NCBI GenBank assembly: GCA_903957365.1
Contig: CAJBPB010000206.1
Location: forward strand, 1 to 47,305
Source of the DNA: an uncultured Bacteroidota bacterium
Lineage (GTDB): Bacteria > Bacteroidota > Bacteroidia > Bacteroidales > F082
Direction: 5' to 3'
Length of the DNA: 47,305 bases
In this document: piece by piece, positions 27,463 through 36,984 of the stretch
Numbering within the stretch: position 1 is the stretch's first letter
Layout of the letters: each line of letters starts with the position of its first letter
Position numbers and translations under genes: made by a program
Notes under the pieces: generated by a model
Told to the model about the DNA's origin: nothing
Seen by the model: only the letters and a program-made list of their open reading frames with translations
Database searches by the model: none

Positions 27463-29169
27463 ATGCCTTGCAACAGAAAAATAAATAGAATAGGATTCAG
27501 TCGGATAATACTTATTTTAAGCTTGTTGCTAATCTGTGAGCTATTTCATTATGAAGCGTTCGGTCAAAACAATAGTTTAATTGATTCACTTATCTTCAAG
27601 GTCGAAGTATCCAAAGACGACTCAACACGAATAGCTTCTCTTATAGAAATAGCTAAACATTATTCCTCAACAAACTTATCGTTGTCGTTTCAGTATGCAG
27701 ACAAGGCTCTGGAAATGGCCGAAAAAAGTAAAAATAAACAATTCTATGCCGAGGCTTTAATGTCTATTGGCAATATTTGTTTTTTTCAGGGTTTAATGGA
27801 TATTTCATTTAAACACTATCAAAAAGCATTGGCAATTAACAAAGAAACTGGAAACAAAAATGGCGTTGCCATAACTTTAACAAACCTTGGTGGAATTTTA
27901 CTTCAACTTATGAAATTTGAAGAGGCCAAACGCTATTTTCACGAAGCACTGCCCTATTTCATTGATTTGGCTGATAAAGCAGGCGATACAATTCCTCCTT
28001 TTCAGGTTATTTATATCTATAACAATCTTGGAATAGTTCACGAAAATTTGAATGACTACAATCAGGCTATTGATTTTTATCACCGTGGAATAAGTTTGGC
28101 AAGACGGATACCAAACCAGCAAAAAACCATGGCAATGCTATACAATAACCTTGGTAGCATTTATATGAAAATGAGAGAGTTTGATGAAGCCTTTAGAAAT
28201 ATGGACACAGCTCTGGTGATTCGCAAAGAACTCAATGATAAAAGTGGTGAAGCTTCTTCTTACAGAATGTTGGGTATTTTATATAAGACACAGCAGAACT
28301 ATGAAGAAGCACTTTACAACTTTTACAATGGTTATAGTTTAGCTGCTTCCGTGGGAAGTACATCTACATTGTCCGCATTAAGTGAACAATTATTTGAAGT
28401 TTTCAATTTATTAAACCAATCCGATTCTGCATTAAAGTATCACATTCTATTAAAAAACTATTCCGATAAGATTAAAGGTGAGGAAACCTTGCTTGAGTTT
28501 ACAAGAATGGAGATAACGTCTCAGTTTCAGGAAAAAGAGAATATCCGGCTAATTGACCAGAGAAGACAAAAACTGCAGTATCTTTTTACTGCCATTTTTC
28601 TATTGCTTATTGTTGTCATACTTGGACTTTTGTATGTGCTTTCGCAGAGCCGATTGCGACGATTAAGCCTGTTAAACAATAACATACAGCTTGCTTCGGA
28701 AAAAGCTGCTTTAGAAAAAACAGCGCTTACCCAGGAACTAGAAATAAAGAACAAAGAGCTTACAACCAATGTGATTTACCAAATTCGTAAGAATGAGCTT
28801 ATAAATAACATAGCCGATAAATTAATGACCAACCGGCACAACTTCAAAAAAGAGAATCAGAATCTTATCAAAGACATCATCATTGAGCTTCAGGGTTCTA
28901 AGGAAGATAGTATTTGGATGGAATTTGAAACTAGGTTTCATCATGTCCATAACGAATTTTACGAAAAGCTAAATGAGATTAATCCCGATCTTACACCAAA
29001 TGAGAGAAGGCTTTGTGCTTTTCTGCGCCTCAATATGACAACCAAAGAAATTTCTTCCATAACAGGCCAATCACTCAGAAGCATTGATGTTGCAAGAACC
29101 CGGCTCCGCCAGAAACTCAACCTGACTAACGCAGAGGTAGGATTGATTGAGTACCTTTCCAGTATTTAA
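27463..29169 (+). CDS. TPR sensor-like protein with membrane helix and C-terminal LuxR-type HTH
   Basis: A 568-aa Bacteroidota-style one-component regulator. A signal-anchor segment (about 12-33, ending EAFGQ) is followed by six or so TPR motifs (about 60-330), for example NNLGIVHENLNDYNQAIDFY and NNLGSIYMKMREFDEAF, probably periplasmic. A transmembrane helix at about 371-392 leads to a coiled coil (about 395-435) and a C-terminal domain whose last 60 residues (LTPNERRLCAFLRLN...TKEISS...RSIDVARTRLRQKL) resemble the LuxR/GerE helix-turn-helix. No kinase or REC domain is present, so signals would pass through the membrane directly. It precedes two T9SS cargo genes, which it might regulate (inference). 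Confidence 0.85.
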   Translation: MPCNRKINRIGFSRIILILSLLLICELFHYEAFGQNNSLIDSLIFKVEVSKDDSTRIASLIEIAKHYSSTNLSLSFQYADKALEMAEKSKNKQFYAEALMSIGNICFFQGLMDISFKHYQKALAINKETGNKNGVAITLTNLGGILLQLMKFEEAKRYFHEALPYFIDLADKAGDTIPPFQVIYIYNNLGIVHENLNDYNQAIDFYHRGISLARRIPNQQKTMAMLYNNLGSIYMKMREFDEAFRNMDTALVIRKELNDKSGEASSYRMLGILYKTQQNYEEALYNFYNGYSLAASVGSTSTLSALSEQLFEVFNLLNQSDSALKYHILLKNYSDKIKGEETLLEFTRMEITSQFQEKENIRLIDQRRQKLQYLFTAIFLLLIVVILGLLYVLSQSRLRRLSLLNNNIQLASEKAALEKTALTQELEIKNKELTTNVIYQIRKNELINNIADKLMTNRHNFKKENQNLIKDIIIELQGSKEDSIWMEFETRFHHVHNEFYEKLNEINPDLTPNERRLCAFLRLNMTTKEISSITGQSLRSIDVARTRLRQKLNLTNAEVGLIEYLSSI

Positions 29170-29327
29170 CCTAAATTCTGGCCACAAGCTAACGATAAAG
29201 GCGTTAGTTCCTTCTTAAAAATGGGCTTACACTTCTAAAGTATTGTAAATCAACATATATTGCATTACTGTAGCAAAGATGTAGTACAGCATTCATGATA
29301 ATGTAGCACAAAAGTGCATACGAATAG

Positions 29328-29359
29328 TTTGCTGCACCTTTGAATCCTCAATATTTTTG
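29328..29359 (+). promoter_or_regulatory. Bacteroidota-type promoter of T9SS cargo gene
   Basis: TTTG (29328-29331) and TATTTTTG (29352-29359) are separated by 20 bp, an ideal -33/-7 pair. The ATG at 29395 follows with a leader of roughly 30 nt. Confidence 0.6.
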
Positions 29360-29394
29360 CAACGTTTCAATTGATAACTAATAATTGTGTTCCA

Positions 29395-30291
29395 ATGAAA
29401 TTAAGCATTGCAAATTTATCAATGGTAATATCATATTCGATAATACCAAAAACTTACTCTCAGCACACGCATGCCGAATGGTCGAAACATATTATAGCAA
29501 ACGAACAATCTGCTATTAATAACATCTTATTCGACGGGGAATCGGTTATTAAAAATGGGTATTGGTTTCTGGCTGCTGAATATGAAGGTATTGAGTTACC
29601 TTATTATACCAGTAGCAATGCCCTGATTGTCAAATCAGACTTGAACGGAAATATCATTTGGCATTCAACCATGGTTGGAGAAGGTTACGAAACCTTTTTC
29701 GATATGGCTTTGGATAGTGAAAACAATATTGTTGCAGTGGGATGGTCTTCATCAAACGACACCATTAAAATAAACGGCGAAGTAGTTTATGTGCCTGATA
29801 TGGAAGGGACTTCAAGAGGAATTGTAGCAAAATTCTCCGGCATTAACGGAAGTTTAATTTGGTACAAACCAATATTGCCTTACCAGGAGTATTATAATAT
29901 TTCCATTACCAATGTTACAATCGATACCGATGATAATATCTACATTTCCGGATACTCCAATTCCAGTTTTTCTATTGATAATATAGAATATCTTTTCACA
30001 CAGACAGGATGGGGCGCTCAAACCTTTGTTGCCAAACTTGATTCCCAAGGAGCCGTAGTATCAGTTCACGGCATCCCTGTCACTTCAGTCAGCCTCTGCC
30101 CTAACCCGGCAAGTTCAATAGTTTCATTGATAATGGGTTCTGAAATTGAAGAAATAACAATTACAGACCCAAGTGGCAGAATTGTGCACAAACAACGAGT
30201 TGGTGCAAAATCAATACAAATTGATATCTCAGGCCTTACTAACGGTTTATACTTAGTTCATTTAGCTACACAAAATGAAATTACAACCTGA
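29395..30291 (+). CDS. T9SS cargo protein with sorting domain cut short by TGA
   Basis: Start chosen at ATG 29395, which gives a signal peptide (MKLSIANLSMVISYSI...YSQ). The 298 residues include SBBP/delta-60-like beta-propeller repeats (KSDLNGNIIW, ALDSENNIVAVG, DTDDNIYISGYSN, AKLDSQGAV). From about residue 230 comes a type A T9SS C-terminal domain (LCPNPASS, ITDPSGRIV, GLTNGLYLVHL). The frame stops at TGA (30289-30291). The next six codons before a TAA read KLLVAK, the usual end of such a domain, so the gene seems to have lost its last strand by a nonsense mutation. The body is short for the family, so internal loss is also possible. Confidence 0.75.
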   Translation: MKLSIANLSMVISYSIIPKTYSQHTHAEWSKHIIANEQSAINNILFDGESVIKNGYWFLAAEYEGIELPYYTSSNALIVKSDLNGNIIWHSTMVGEGYETFFDMALDSENNIVAVGWSSSNDTIKINGEVVYVPDMEGTSRGIVAKFSGINGSLIWYKPILPYQEYYNISITNVTIDTDDNIYISGYSNSSFSIDNIEYLFTQTGWGAQTFVAKLDSQGAVVSVHGIPVTSVSLCPNPASSIVSLIMGSEIEEITITDPSGRIVHKQRVGAKSIQIDISGLTNGLYLVHLATQNEITT

Positions 30292-30526
30292 AAGTTGCTG
30301 GTTGCAAAATAATATTATGTCAATGCAGGAGAATATTAGGTTAAAAAAAGAACAAAATATGCTTCTTGAAAAGATCTATCATCTATCATCAATTAACTTA
30401 TTGATCTTATGATAATTGCCAATGTTATTAGTCACAGATCAGCAATTTCAATACAAATGTAATTAATTGTACTCAGATTTATTATGGCGTATGTAAACCT
30501 TAATACTATTGCAAAAATTTAATATT

Positions 30527-30718
30527 ATGGAACAATCATCAGACGATTTAAAAAAGGAATCAAAACCAGATGATAACATTCAAAGGCTCCTTGAACAAAA
30601 CAGAATTAATACGCAGGCATTAAGAAAACTGCTCAAATTCATCGAAGAGAAAAAGCCAATGGAAGTTAAATCCTCCAATAAAAGCCAGGATATAGTTATC
30701 AATAAATTAAAGAAATGA
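30527..30718 (+). CDS. Small charged helical protein
   Basis: A 63-aa protein starting MEQSSDDLKKESK, highly charged, with a single predicted helix (about 18-45, RLLEQNRINTQALRKLL) of amphipathic character. There is no signal peptide or membrane segment. It lies 30 bp before the large T9SS protein and is likely in its transcript. It could be a real small cytoplasmic protein. No family is recognised. Confidence 0.5.
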   Translation: MEQSSDDLKKESKPDDNIQRLLEQNRINTQALRKLLKFIEEKKPMEVKSSNKSQDIVINKLKK

Positions 30719-30748
30719 TCAATATTTATTAACTAAAAACGATTTGCT

Positions 30749-33700
30749 ATGCGCAGAAATTTTATTTCAAATATTGGGGTACCACTGTTAGCCCTGATGT
30801 TATTAACCTTAAACACTATCCGTGTTTACCCGAATGAGTTTCAAGATAAAGGGAGAACTCCCTATCCTTTTATTGAAACCTTTGAGGGGGGAGTTTTTCC
30901 TCCTACAGAATGGGCCTTATACAGCCAATTGAATGATTCACAAAACTGGGAGCTTGATCCCTGGACTAACCACACTGAGGGTGGATCTAATTCGGCATTC
31001 CATAACCAAAGCCCTGAATTTGCAGTAGACAACTGGTTAGTCACACCCCAGATAAGCATGCCTACTGAAGGGTTTTACTACCTTACTTTCTGGAGTTGGC
31101 TTGCAAATAACTGGTCATACAAAAAGAGTAGCGTGCTGGTAAGCACTGGAAGTCCTGATCCGGCCGACAATGATTATGTTGAAGTCTGGATGCTGACAGA
31201 AACCAATAACGCCTGGGCCTGGTATCAACAATTTGTTAACCTTGAGGCTTATGCTGGGCAGAACATTTATGTAGCTTTCAGATATGAAGGAGACCCCATG
31301 GGTCATACCTGGTATGTTGATGATATTGCTTTAGGAGAGGAAGTTGACGACTCTCCTGTGCTGAATGTTAGCACATTAGAAGTTTATCAGGCGGTAGGAT
31401 TGAATGGTACCGGATCAAAAACCTTCAATGTTATCAATAATGGAATTCTTGATCTGAATTTCGATATTGAAATTGAGTATCTGAATGCAGAAGGATGGCT
31501 TTCAATAAATCCAACGAGTGGAAGTTTGGGCACACACCAATCTGTTGAAATATTGCTTGATTTTGACGCTGCTGGCCTGGGTTTTGGGACATACCAGGCG
31601 AACCTTAACATTAGCAGCAACGACCCTGTGAACCCAACAGCTACAGTGCTGGTAACTTTGGAAGTGGTTGATGCCAATGTCTATCCATTTACAGAGGATT
31701 TTGAAAGCGAAACTTTCCCCCCTATTGGGTGGTCAATGTTTGATTCAGATGAAGACGGAAATCTTTGGGCTCTAAGTTACTATAACAATACGCCCGGGGG
31801 ACAATATTCTGCTTATCATGGATGGGGTAATCAATATCAGGATGGATGGTTGGTTTCGCCACAAATATCTGTTCCTGAGGAAGGATTTTTTTATCTGTCC
31901 TTTTGGAGTCTTGTAGGTGATGCCAGCTATTATTACAAGAACAGCGTTTTGGTCAGTAACGGAAGTGGCAATCCTGCAGATGAGGATTTTACAGAGGTAT
32001 GGACAATTGAGAATGTGGAGGAAACATGGGTACAGCATTTCATTAACCTTGAAGCTTTTGCCGGGCAAGATGTTTACTTCGCATTCAGGTATGAAGGTGA
32101 ATTGGCTCATTATTGGGTTGTTGATGATATTTCCCTGGGTGCAGAGCTTGACGACTCCCCTGTTATGAATGTCAGCACATTTGAAATTAACCAAACAGTA
32201 GGGCTGAATGGTTCTGGTTCAAAATCCTTTGAAGTGATGAATGATGGAATTCAGAACCTGACTTTCGATATAGAAATTGAATTTCTTGATGCTGATTCCT
32301 GGCTGACCGCCAGTCCAACGAGTGGTAGTATTCCTGCGATGTCCGACCAGACAATTTCTTTAACCTTTGATGCCTCTGGTCTCGCTCTGGGTATATATCA
32401 GGCAAATATTCACATCTCAAGCAATGACCTGGCGAATCCAACTGATACAATAGTTGCAACACTCAATGTAATGGAGGCCCAACCGGTCGTTCTTACAACA
32501 ATATTCGAACAGTACACATTCCCAACTGGTGTTTCATCAAACGGTTTGTATGTATCGGGTAGCCAGTTTGGCGGAATGAACAGTTATTTATGGACAATGT
32601 TCAGTGGAAGCGTTGGTTTCCCTGGTGATGCCCAGAAGGTATCAGACAATGGAATCGCTGCAGGTACCTATTATACCGAATTTCAGTACGAAGGCATGGA
32701 TGTGAGCACTGCCGGACTTTGGAACAAAACAACAGGCCAATGGCAGTTCTTGGGTATGAATCCTGATTCGCCAGAAATATTCGGAACATCTTATAACCTG
32801 GCTTACGGCATCACAGCAGATGGAATCACAGTGGTAGGCGCTCAATGGTATCCTGACTGGACAATAAAAGCTTTCAGCTGGACACAGGAGGAAGGATATG
32901 ATATGATTGGTTCAGTGATTCAGGGAAACACGAGAGCTAACGGAATCAGCGCCAACGGAAGTGTTATTTACGGTTGGGCAGAACCAATCGGATCCAGAAC
33001 TCCTGTTATTTGGTATAATGATGAAATTATCTTTATTGATGAAACACAGTTTGGCGAGGCATTTGGTTCTTCGGCCAGTGGTAACTACGTTACAGGTTCT
33101 TTAGGCTGGGCAGGCGGCTTCATCTGGTCACCAACTGAGGGTACTACAATATTCCAAAACAGCCTGAATCTTGGTACATTAAATCCTCTAAAGGTTCTTG
33201 ACGATGGCACCGTATTCGGCTATACAGGTGAAGGATTTCCACCCATGCCTCCCGACAGGAGAGCTTTTGTGAGACATCCTGATGGCAGCATGGAAACATT
33301 TAATGAGTATGTATCTGGCAGGGGTTGGTTTGAGGCTTCAGACTGGATCTTCTTTAGCGTCAATGATGTTACACCTGATGGTAATAAATTCATAGGTGCA
33401 GCCCAACTACCATCGGGTGAATCGATTAGCTTTATTTTAGATTTAAATCCTGGCAATTCAGGTATTGAAATTAATCCAATGGTATTAGCCGAGGAGCTTG
33501 CTCCCGGAAATTCATCAATTCAAACATTAGCCATTGAAAATGTTGGTAATGCTTTGCTTTATTATGACATTATTGTTCAATATACTGCTACTACTCCAAA
33601 AGTCCGACAGGTTCCTACTGGTGTTGAGTATAATTCAGGAAAACTTGCTTTGGTGAATCATAAAGTTAGTAATCAAGACAATGATGAAAAGACAGTAAAC

Positions 33701-34621
33701 CAAAGAGGAACCGTTCTTCATTACGACGGACCTAATGCCAACTCAATTGGGTTGATAGATGGTGGAACTTATTATGGAGCGGCTCGCTTTCCATCAGAGC
33801 TAACATCAGTATTTGAAAACTATCAATTTGAATCTGTTGATGTTTATATAAACAATAACCCTTCAAATCTTAAACTAATTATCTGGGATGCTGGCACTAC
33901 AACCTCCCCGGGATCAATTCTCTACCAGCAAAATTATATTCCCATCCCTGAAAGCTGGAATACAGTTGTACTTGATAATGCTATTACTATCAGCGGATCT
34001 GATATCTGGATAGGTTTTGAAGTTATACACGAAGCAGGAACATACATTCTGGGGTTTGATGGAGGCCCGGCCGTGCAAGATGGAGATTGGGTTAGTGAAG
34101 ATGGTACCAATTGGGAACACCTAACCAGCTACGGCATGAATGGTAACTGGAATATCCGTGCAAATCTTTCATTCAATGGTATGAATTGGCTAAGTGTAAA
34201 CCCTGAAACCGGAGTGGTTGATGGAGCTTCAATCCAGGATATAGCCATTTCATTTAATTCTGAAGGGCTTGAAGTTGCAACATACACTGCAAACCTCAGA
34301 ATCATAAGTAACGATTCTGACAACCCACTTCTAATTATCCCGGTAACACTAATGGTAGATCCAAACGCCTCAGTAATTGAAATGGACCAGTTTGATGTAA
34401 GCTTATTTCCAAACCCTGCCGGTAACCATATTCAGGTTCAGGCAAATCAGCTGATAGAAAGAATAAGCATAACAGATATTTCAGGGAAAACAATCTGCAC
34501 AGATCATGATAATAGCCACCAGGTCTTGTTGGATATATCATTTTTAAGGAATGGAATGTATTTAATTCAGATCATTACAAAAACGGGAACATCAACAAAA
34601 AAATTGCAGGTTATCAAATAA
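30749..34621 (+). CDS. Large T9SS-secreted multidomain surface protein
   Basis: 1290 residues, exported to the cell surface. Signal peptide about 1-29. Two tandem cleaved-adhesin/MAM-like jelly-roll modules, each followed by an Ig-like module with an ISSND ending, span about 38-309 and 310-575. A beta-propeller-like stretch of HAF-type repeats follows (about 578-905; VSSNGLYVSG, ITADGITVVG, ISANGSVIYG, VTPDGNKFIG). A third Ig-like module is split by a nested jelly-roll-like domain (about 945-1140), resuming at NWLSVNPETG. The C-terminus (about 1215-1290) is a type A T9SS sorting domain, LFPNPAGNH to KKLQVIK, intact. No catalytic triad was seen; adhesion or carbohydrate binding is the likely role. 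Confidence 0.88.
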   Translation: MRRNFISNIGVPLLALMLLTLNTIRVYPNEFQDKGRTPYPFIETFEGGVFPPTEWALYSQLNDSQNWELDPWTNHTEGGSNSAFHNQSPEFAVDNWLVTPQISMPTEGFYYLTFWSWLANNWSYKKSSVLVSTGSPDPADNDYVEVWMLTETNNAWAWYQQFVNLEAYAGQNIYVAFRYEGDPMGHTWYVDDIALGEEVDDSPVLNVSTLEVYQAVGLNGTGSKTFNVINNGILDLNFDIEIEYLNAEGWLSINPTSGSLGTHQSVEILLDFDAAGLGFGTYQANLNISSNDPVNPTATVLVTLEVVDANVYPFTEDFESETFPPIGWSMFDSDEDGNLWALSYYNNTPGGQYSAYHGWGNQYQDGWLVSPQISVPEEGFFYLSFWSLVGDASYYYKNSVLVSNGSGNPADEDFTEVWTIENVEETWVQHFINLEAFAGQDVYFAFRYEGELAHYWVVDDISLGAELDDSPVMNVSTFEINQTVGLNGSGSKSFEVMNDGIQNLTFDIEIEFLDADSWLTASPTSGSIPAMSDQTISLTFDASGLALGIYQANIHISSNDLANPTDTIVATLNVMEAQPVVLTTIFEQYTFPTGVSSNGLYVSGSQFGGMNSYLWTMFSGSVGFPGDAQKVSDNGIAAGTYYTEFQYEGMDVSTAGLWNKTTGQWQFLGMNPDSPEIFGTSYNLAYGITADGITVVGAQWYPDWTIKAFSWTQEEGYDMIGSVIQGNTRANGISANGSVIYGWAEPIGSRTPVIWYNDEIIFIDETQFGEAFGSSASGNYVTGSLGWAGGFIWSPTEGTTIFQNSLNLGTLNPLKVLDDGTVFGYTGEGFPPMPPDRRAFVRHPDGSMETFNEYVSGRGWFEASDWIFFSVNDVTPDGNKFIGAAQLPSGESISFILDLNPGNSGIEINPMVLAEELAPGNSSIQTLAIENVGNALLYYDIIVQYTATTPKVRQVPTGVEYNSGKLALVNHKVSNQDNDEKTVNQRGTVLHYDGPNANSIGLIDGGTYYGAARFPSELTSVFENYQFESVDVYINNNPSNLKLIIWDAGTTTSPGSILYQQNYIPIPESWNTVVLDNAITISGSDIWIGFEVIHEAGTYILGFDGGPAVQDGDWVSEDGTNWEHLTSYGMNGNWNIRANLSFNGMNWLSVNPETGVVDGASIQDIAISFNSEGLEVATYTANLRIISNDSDNPLLIIPVTLMVDPNASVIEMDQFDVSLFPNPAGNHIQVQANQLIERISITDISGKTICTDHDNSHQVLLDISFLRNGMYLIQIITKTGTSTKKLQVIK
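30860..32470 (+). repeat. Two-fold internal duplication of adhesin plus Ig modules
   Basis: Residues about 38-309 and 310-575 of the large T9SS protein align with each other: PFIETFEGGVFPPTEW with PFTEDFESETFPPIGW, WLVTPQIS with WLVSPQIS, YVDDIALG with VVDDISLG, VLNVSTLE with VMNVSTFE. Nucleotide similarity is patchy, so the duplication is not recent. Confidence 0.8.
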
Positions 34622-34682
34622 CCTGGATTTTAATCAGATAGATGCAACCTTAAGCAGGTTGACTGCGATAAGCAGGTTTAAT

Positions 34683-34713
34683 TGGGGAAGTGCATAGCTT
34701 CCCCATTTTTTTT
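34683..34713 (+). terminator. Intrinsic terminator of large T9SS gene
   Basis: TGGGGAAG (34683-34690) pairs with CTTCCCCA (34698-34705) around a 7-nt loop and is followed by eight Ts (34706-34713). Confidence 0.9.
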
Positions 34714-34862
34714 AAAATTCACCTTGAAAATATCCAAAAAAATCCTGCGGATTAAAATCAGGCAAAATGGCAGCTTCAGGAAGAGAGATTTGGGCTGATA
34801 TGAGTTAATAATTTCAAAAAATGAAAGTAGTCTTTGTATGTATATTTGTAAGTATATGAAAG

Positions 34863-34892
34863 AAAAAAGGTTTCAGCGAAACCGCTGAAACC
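34863..34892 (-). terminator. Intrinsic terminator of tRNA-Arg
   Basis: A perfect 10-bp stem (34869-34878 with 34883-34892) and 4-nt loop. Reading on the minus strand it is followed by TTTTTT (34868-34863), 13 bases past the tRNA 3' end. Confidence 0.88.
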
Positions 34893-34905
34893 CTTGCTAC
34901 TCTAG

Positions 34906-34979
34906 TGAACCCGAAGGGATTCGAACCCCTAACCTTCTGATCCGTAGTCAGATGCACTATCCAATTATGCTACGGGTCC
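34906..34979 (-). tRNA. tRNA-Arg (anticodon ACG)
   Basis: On the minus strand a full cloverleaf is visible: acceptor stem GGACCCG pairing with CGGGTTC (one G-T pair), the D-loop with TTGGATAG, anticodon stem TCTGA/TCAGA with loop CTACGGA, and T-arm GGGGTTCGAATCCC. The anticodon is ACG, which reads CGU and, after A34-to-inosine deamination by TadA, CGC and CGA. The discriminator base is A and CCA is not encoded, so it is added by CCA transferase. It is an isolated single tRNA gene with its own promoter and terminator. Confidence 0.96.
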
Positions 34980-34990
34980 ATATCGAGGTG

Positions 34991-35019
34991 CAAAGATAGT
35001 AAAGAATTTAGATTTCCAA
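34991..35019 (-). promoter_or_regulatory. Promoter of tRNA-Arg
   Basis: On the minus strand TTG (35019-35017), an 18-bp gap, then TATCTTTG (34998-34991), a perfect TAnnTTTG, 11 bp before the tRNA 5' end. Confidence 0.65.
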
Positions 35020-35115
35020 GTATTATATACCAAATAATTGAATTTTAGAAACGGAAACTTGTCGAATCGTATCAATTTTTACTTTAACAGCTATTTTATT
35101 TAATTGGTGTCTGTT

Positions 35116-35147
35116 AAAAAAAACTGCTCAAAATGGCATGGCTGAGC
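35116..35147 (-). terminator. Possible terminator of the ABC-amidohydrolase operon
   Basis: On the minus strand GCTCA...TGAGC (35147-35143 with 35130-35126) forms a short stem with a 12-nt loop, followed by eight Ts (35123-35116). It lies about 160 bp past the operon end. The stem is short, so the assignment is tentative. Confidence 0.4.
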
Positions 35148-35303
35148 AAAAAATGGCACTTCGACAATCCGAGTTCTTCCTCATGTTTTGTATATAGCAT
35201 TTATTATAGCTAACTTCTTTTTTGCTATGCAAATGTCTTAACTGCAAACTTTCTATCTCAGTTACTGTGTTTAAAGACAAAGGTCATCAATAAATATTTT
35301 TCG

Positions 35304-36984
35304 CTATTTCTCGATGGAGGAATCGGACTCAATCTCGAAAACAATTTCACCTGAACTTATGGTTTTGATAACATTTGTCCGGAGTATTTCACTTTCGTTA
35401 GCTGTCATTATATCTCTGTCAAGAATAACAAAATCAGCATATTTATTCAATTCAATACTGCCTTTTACTATTTCTTCAAAAGCACCTTTTGCTGGCCAAA
35501 AGGTTATTGATCTGAGGGCATCTTCCCTGCTTAATGCATTCTCAGACTGGAAACCTCCATTGGGTTTCCCCTCCGAATCTTTTCGTGCAACGGCAGCGTA
35601 AAATGTGTTAATCGGGTTGATGCTTTCAATCGGAAAAATCAGTTCCATTTACGAGCCACCCATTCTGATTCATCAGTTGCTTTTGCGCATAAGCACTCTT
35701 AATACGTTCTGAACCAAGACGTTCATCAGCCCAATGCATATCAGATGTACAATGGGTACTCTGCACTGAAGGAATAATTGAATACTTTCCAAATAATTCA
35801 AAATCAGATGGATCAATCACCTGAGCATGTTCAATCCTCCAACGCAGATCATTTTCTTCTTTCAGGTATTTTCCGAAAATACCGAGTACCATTCTATTTG
35901 CCGAATCACCAATGGCATGTACGTTTACCTGAAATCCTGCAGCCAACGCCTGCACACAAATATTTTCATAGTATTGCCTGTCATATAAAATCATACCGGT
36001 TTTATCTGGGGCATCACTGTAAGGCTTCAATAATTTTGCTCCGCGACTGCCCAAAGCACCGTCAGCATATAATTTAATCGACCGCACACTTAATCTTTCG
36101 TTCACTGTTGGCCCGTTTGATAAAAATCTTGCCAGAGTAGCAGAGTCAGGATCAATCATGATGTTCATTTTCATTTTCAACCTGTTTTGCAACTGCATGG
36201 CTGCAATTAGATCAATTATCTGAAAAGGCAATCCGGCATCGGTAACACTCGTTAATCCAACAGCAAAACATTTTTTTTGTGCTTCAAGCAAAGCAGTTTC
36301 CTTTTGTTGAGAAGATAAACCAGGAATAGTATTCCGCACCTCATCCATAGCATTATCAATCAATATTCCAGACAATTGACCTTGCTTATTTTTTTCAATT
36401 TCACCACCAATAATTTTAGTCTTTGCATCAATTCCTGCAGATTTCAAAGCTTGCTTACTCACAAGTGCTGCATGTCCGTCGATACGAATCAGGTAAATTT
36501 TCTTTTCAGGGAATATCTTTTCGAGTTCATTATTGTCAGGAAACTGCTTTGATTCCCAGTTATTCTGATCCCATCCCCTACCTAAAATCCAATCCGAAGG
36601 ATATTTTTCGTAATGTAATTTCAGCCTGTCTATCACCTCACTAAATGACTTTGTTCCGGCAAGATCTGCATAGCGAATCATATTTTCACCAAATCCGTAA
36701 AAATGACAATGTCCGTCATTAAAACCAGGATAAACTGGTTTACCTTTTGCATCAAGGGTTTTAGCTGATTCAAACCTGCGAAGAATTTCTTTGTTTGTAC
36801 CTACAATCAAAAACCTTCCATCATTTATTGCAAAAGCTTCAGCAATTTCAAACTTACTATTTACTGTGTAAACACGCGCATTATACACAATCATATCAAC
36901 TGTTTGTTTCATTGGAATGCAATTAATTATCAATGGTACAAGAATAAAAAACATAAAAAGTCTGGGGTTTTTAATTGTCTTCAT
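35304..36984 (-). pseudogene. YtcJ-type amidohydrolase, frameshifted
   Basis: Two overlapping frames (to 35626 and from about 35648) together make a typical 560-aa amidohydrolase of the YtcJ/LAF3 type. Metal-binding HxH is HCH in GFNDGHCHF, and the conserved RIEHAQ and VNGTDF motifs follow. At an A-run on the plus strand (35635-35639, five Ts in the coding strand) one extra base changes GTDFPIES into GTDFSD and a stop; removing one T restores the frame. The N-terminus has a signal sequence and possible lipobox before Cys. ATG 36984 is preferred over the TTG at 36993. It overlaps the end of the ATPase gene, so it was the last gene of that operon. A sequencing error is an alternative. Confidence 0.8.

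Larger units (their letters stand above)
34980..35303. other. 324-bp intergenic region upstream of tRNA-Arg
   Basis: It holds the tRNA promoter (34991-35019) and a possible minus-strand terminator (35116-35147) for the amidohydrolase operon. I see no coding sequence and no attachment-site repeat of the tRNA 3' end in it. Confidence 0.55.

Noticed and set aside
34906-35303. Integration site (att) at tRNA-Arg
   Set aside because: No integrase gene and no direct repeat of the tRNA 3' end were found nearby.
35626-35650. Programmed frameshifting in the amidohydrolase
   Set aside because: Only five Ts and no slippery heptamer or downstream pseudoknot are visible; a plain indel explains it better.
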